A DNA stretch of 64,000 bases from Methanomicrobiaceae archaeon (GTDB taxonomy: Archaea > Halobacteriota > Methanomicrobia > Methanomicrobiales > Methanomicrobiaceae). Where the stretch lies: contig JAFGWE010000024.1 of assembly GCA_016937345.1 (NCBI GenBank), positions 1-64,000 of the forward strand, read 5' to 3'. The position numbers were made by a program, and so were the translations under genes. A model generated the notes under the pieces. It was not told the DNA's origin. It made no database searches and was given only the letters and a program-made list of their open reading frames with translations. The first letter of the stretch is position 1, and each line of letters begins with the position of its first letter. Shown one piece after another: positions 61,905 through 64,000 of the stretch.

Positions 61905-62483
61905 TCAGACCTCCGATATTAGTTTAATTTTTTCTGCAACTATTGTATCTAAAATCCCTGGAGGAAGCGTATTTTCACTTGCAATGTAATAGAATCTTCC
62001 TTTATCTATCCATTCCCGCCTGACTTTAAATCCTTCAGGTGCAATCCATTGCAGGGCATATATCAGATCCTTATACATTGATACACTGGGATCATAAACA
62101 ATCATCTCTTCTATTTCACTTACTCCGGTTAGTTCTGCGCTTATCACTACTGTGAATCTGTCGGGCTGTTCAATAAAATCGCGTCCGAATCTATCCCAGA
62201 GAACAGTGAGCATCTGTGAGAGATATGTTTCATCAGAGATGTTTAGAATAATCTTTCCTTCTGATTCCATAACATTTGAAAAATCTCTGATTTTTACCAT
62301 AGGTGGAAGTTTTCTGGTCTTTCCAACAGCAAGGAAGAATGGAAAATCAAGGTCTATATAAATATGAATTTTGCTGACTATTTTTATGAGGTCAAGATCC
62401 TGCAAAACGTCTGATGCAATCTCAAGATACGCTTTCCTGCCTGTCTCCTCGCGGCATTCAACCTCAAAATAATCAATTGCCAT
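61905..62483 (-). CDS. Methanogenesis marker protein 17
   Basis: A 192-residue soluble protein of the methanogenesis marker 17 family, found next to markers 7 and 15. The N-terminus is YFEVECREETGRKAYLEIASDVL and the central part has PPMVKIRDFSNVMESEGKIILNISDETYLSQM. It is one of the proteins of the methyl-coenzyme M reductase activation complex by family knowledge. Its start lies 2 nt after the mmp15 stop. Confidence 0.88.
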   Translation of the reverse strand: MAIDYFEVECREETGRKAYLEIASDVLQDLDLIKIVSKIHIYIDLDFPFFLAVGKTRKLPPMVKIRDFSNVMESEGKIILNISDETYLSQMLTVLWDRFGRDFIEQPDRFTVVISAELTGVSEIEEMIVYDPSVSMYKDLIYALQWIAPEGFKVRREWIDKGRFYYIASENTLPPGILDTIVAEKIKLISEV

Positions 62484-62485
62484 AT

Positions 62486-63730
62486 TTATTTATCTCCGAT
62501 AAATCCTGATGATAACAGTGCTGAGCCTACCGACCCAATAAATTGCGAATATGGCGGAACTACTATCTCTGTCTGTAAAAGTCTGCCCATCTCTCTTACA
62601 AGACCCTCTATAAGTGATGTTCCGCCGACCATTATTACAGGCTCTTTTATATCGACTTCCTGCAGCTGCTGTTCAAATACCTGTTCTGCAACACTTCTGC
62701 ATGCTGCTGCTGCAACATCTGCCTTGGAATGGCCTTCTGCAAGGGCGTTTACAAGACTCTGTGTTCCAAATACAATGCAGTAACTGTTCATCGGAACGTT
62801 TTTGGAAAAACCCTCCATTGCAAGAGGTCCCAGTTCAGTAATCTCAATACCAAGACGTTTTGCAGTCATCTCCAGAAAACGCCCTGATGCACCGGCACAT
62901 ATACCACCCATCGTAAATGTTCCCGGAATCCCGTCCTGTACTGATATCGCTTTGTTATCCATTCCGCCAATATCGATGACTGTAGCCTCGCCATGTTGCT
63001 GTCCTGCCAGATAAACCGCTCCTTTTGAGTTGACAGTCAGTTCTTCCTGAATAAGATCGGCTTTGAACTTATCGCCGATTAAGTATCTCCCATATCCTGT
63101 GGTTCCGATTGCTTCAATTTCAGAGAGCTTTATGCCGGCTTCTTCAAGCGCTGAAGTTATTACAGTCTCAGCACTGTCGATAACACCGGTTGTTGGTGTC
63201 CAGCCCGTTCCGATTATTTCATCGTTCTTCATAACAACAGCCTTTGTTGTTGATGAACCGGAATCAACACCAAGGGTTAAACCTACCTGTTTTTCACGTG
63301 CCAGAAGAGCTCTTCTTTTTGCAATTGTCGTCAGTGCCTCCATTCTTGTAAGAAGAGTTCCTGCTTTTGTTCTTTCAGTAAAGGAGTAACTTACAACCGG
63401 AAGAGAGGAATTATTAAGAATATATCTCCGAAGCTCGTTTCTTACAATCGCAGCTTCAGAACATCTGAAACAGGTTGCGATAAATACCGCATCAGCCTCA
63501 ACTGAACCATCAACAAGTGCTTTTGCTCTTGCAATTGCAAGTTTTAAATCTGCAGACTTTGCTTCAAGACCAAAATCAAGATAGGCTTTTTTGATATCAG
63601 CAAGGGCTACGTCAGGGAAAAACATCTCCGCGTTGACCATTGCTGCTGCCTCATAAATCTCTTTTTGAACTCCGCTGTGTTCGGGTCCGCAGGAAAGCTG
63701 GGCGACTCTTACAGGCTGTTCCCCGTTCAT
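62486..63730 (-). CDS. Methanogenesis marker protein 15 (BadF/HgdC-type ATPase)
   Basis: A 414-residue ASKHA ATPase with the signature [20 protein letters not shown] (ATP phosphate binding), [13 protein letters not shown] and [17 protein letters not shown]. The cysteine in [23 protein letters not shown] is typical of activators of 2-hydroxyacyl-CoA dehydratases, which bind an [4Fe-4S] cluster at a dimer interface. The N-terminal ~140 residues are family-specific. It probably couples ATP hydrolysis to low-potential electron transfer. It begins 2 nt after the mmp5 stop. Confidence 0.9.
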   Translation of the reverse strand: MNGEQPVRVAQLSCGPEHSGVQKEIYEAAAMVNAEMFFPDVALADIKKAYLDFGLEAKSADLKLAIARAKALVDGSVEADAVFIATCFRCSEAAIVRNELRRYILNNSSLPVVSYSFTERTKAGTLLTRMEALTTIAKRRALLAREKQVGLTLGVDSGSSTTKAVVMKNDEIIGTGWTPTTGVIDSAETVITSALEEAGIKLSEIEAIGTTGYGRYLIGDKFKADLIQEELTVNSKGAVYLAGQQHGEATVIDIGGMDNKAISVQDGIPGTFTMGGICAGASGRFLEMTAKRLGIEITELGPLAMEGFSKNVPMNSYCIVFGTQSLVNALAEGHSKADVAAAACRSVAEQVFEQQLQEVDIKEPVIMVGGTSLIEGLVREMGRLLQTEIVVPPYSQFIGSVGSALLSSGFIGDK

Positions 63731-63732
63731 TT

Positions 63733-64000
63733 TTATACCTCCTTCCTATCACCAGATTTTTTCGTCAGACTATCCAGAAATTCTTTTATTGACTGTACAA
63801 ATGCGAGTCCTTCCTCTTCATCTGATGGGTAATTGAGGTCAAGTACGGGTATCTCTTTTCGTTGTCTTACAGAAAATTTGACAAGCTCATTTGTCCTTGA
63901 ACATCCCATGCAGCCAAATGCAAGATCCGAATCATTGATGATTATTGCAGCTTCTGCTTCTTCTATAAGAGGTCCGAAAAGTGCCATTCTCCCTCTTACT
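63733..64000 (-). CDS. Methanogenesis marker protein 5, 5' part outside window
   Basis: The C-terminal part of marker protein 5. The frame is open beyond the apparent ATG at 63987 and continues to the window end ([23 protein letters not shown]), where the family has internal sequence, so the true start lies outside. A CMGC pair and the [11 protein letters not shown] segment are visible. It heads the mmp5-mmp15-mmp17-mmp7 run in this window. Confidence 0.85.
   Translation of the reverse strand, partial: VRGRMALFGPLIEEAEAAIIINDSDLAFGCMGCSRTNELVKFSVRQRKEIPVLDLNYPSDEEEGLAFVQSIKEFLDSLTKKSGDRKEV

Overview
The window reads as chromosomal DNA of a hydrogenotrophic methanogen of the order Methanomicrobiales; a Methanoplanus/Methanolacinia-like genus is my inference, not something proven here. 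Support comes from methanogenesis marker proteins 5, 15, 17 and 7, an archaeal-type ThrRS, archaeal uS15/eS1, GatCAB, a GGGP-synthase for archaeal lipids, a type-B DNA polymerase, archaeal tRNA genes without encoded CCA, and many short methanogen-type lipoproteins and flavodoxins. The sequence is moderately AT-rich and densely packed, with 1-10 nt overlaps between operon members.

Layout. (1) Positions 1-6478 (+): six overlapping genes resembling hydrogenase-4/energy-converting hydrogenases (four membrane subunits, a fused NuoC/NuoD-like large subunit and a NuoB-like small subunit). The large subunit has lost all four [NiFe] cysteines and the small subunit all four proximal-cluster cysteines, and no ferredoxin-like subunit follows. 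This is the most unusual system in the window: an ion-translocating hydrogenase-related (Ehr-like) complex with no visible redox centre. (2) 6487-13600: peptidase, flavodoxin, DNA glycosylase, then an AT-rich accessory stretch with a 1180-residue candidate defence protein (Cap4-like nuclease motif plus a long helical region). It is bracketed by a tRNA-Leu 3'-half remnant and an intact tRNA-Leu gene. (3) 13685-20656 (-): a long housekeeping operon with uS15, a RecJ-like DHH protein, Pcc1, eS1 and several conserved proteins. (4) 20657-21317: an unusually hairpin-rich intergenic region, then tRNA-Gly. (5) 21318-25335: an ACT/DUF5612 protein, TsaC, a nucleotidyltransferase-like protein, a lipoprotein, a Cas4-like protein and a DUF3467 protein. 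(6) 25428-28880: an accessory pocket between tRNA-Thr and tRNA-Val with a truncated integrase abutting a truncated XhlA-like gene, an MFS transporter and a HicB antitoxin with a broken hicA.

(7) 28956-33719: small membrane protein, aldehyde dehydrogenase, two paralogous lipoproteins, a NifB-type radical SAM enzyme and a DUF4013 membrane protein. (8) 33823-47990 (-): an information-processing and metabolic block (thrS, dcd, a SPOUT methylase, GGGP synthase, topA, gatBAC, an asparagine-synthetase-like protein, polB, a malate/lactate dehydrogenase). (9) 48050-55996: pyrD-pyrK, rlmH-mobA-panE-ogt-XPD-type helicase, pspC, purB. (10) 55993-60904: flavodoxins, an uncharacterised membrane protein, a surface protein, a DUF4013 protein and an AhpD-like protein. 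(11) 60961-64000 (-): the mmp5-mmp15-mmp17-mmp7 cluster, whose products are linked to activation of methyl-coenzyme M reductase; NifB elsewhere in the window may serve the same process.

The first gene (5' end) and the last gene (5' end on the minus strand) run off the window.
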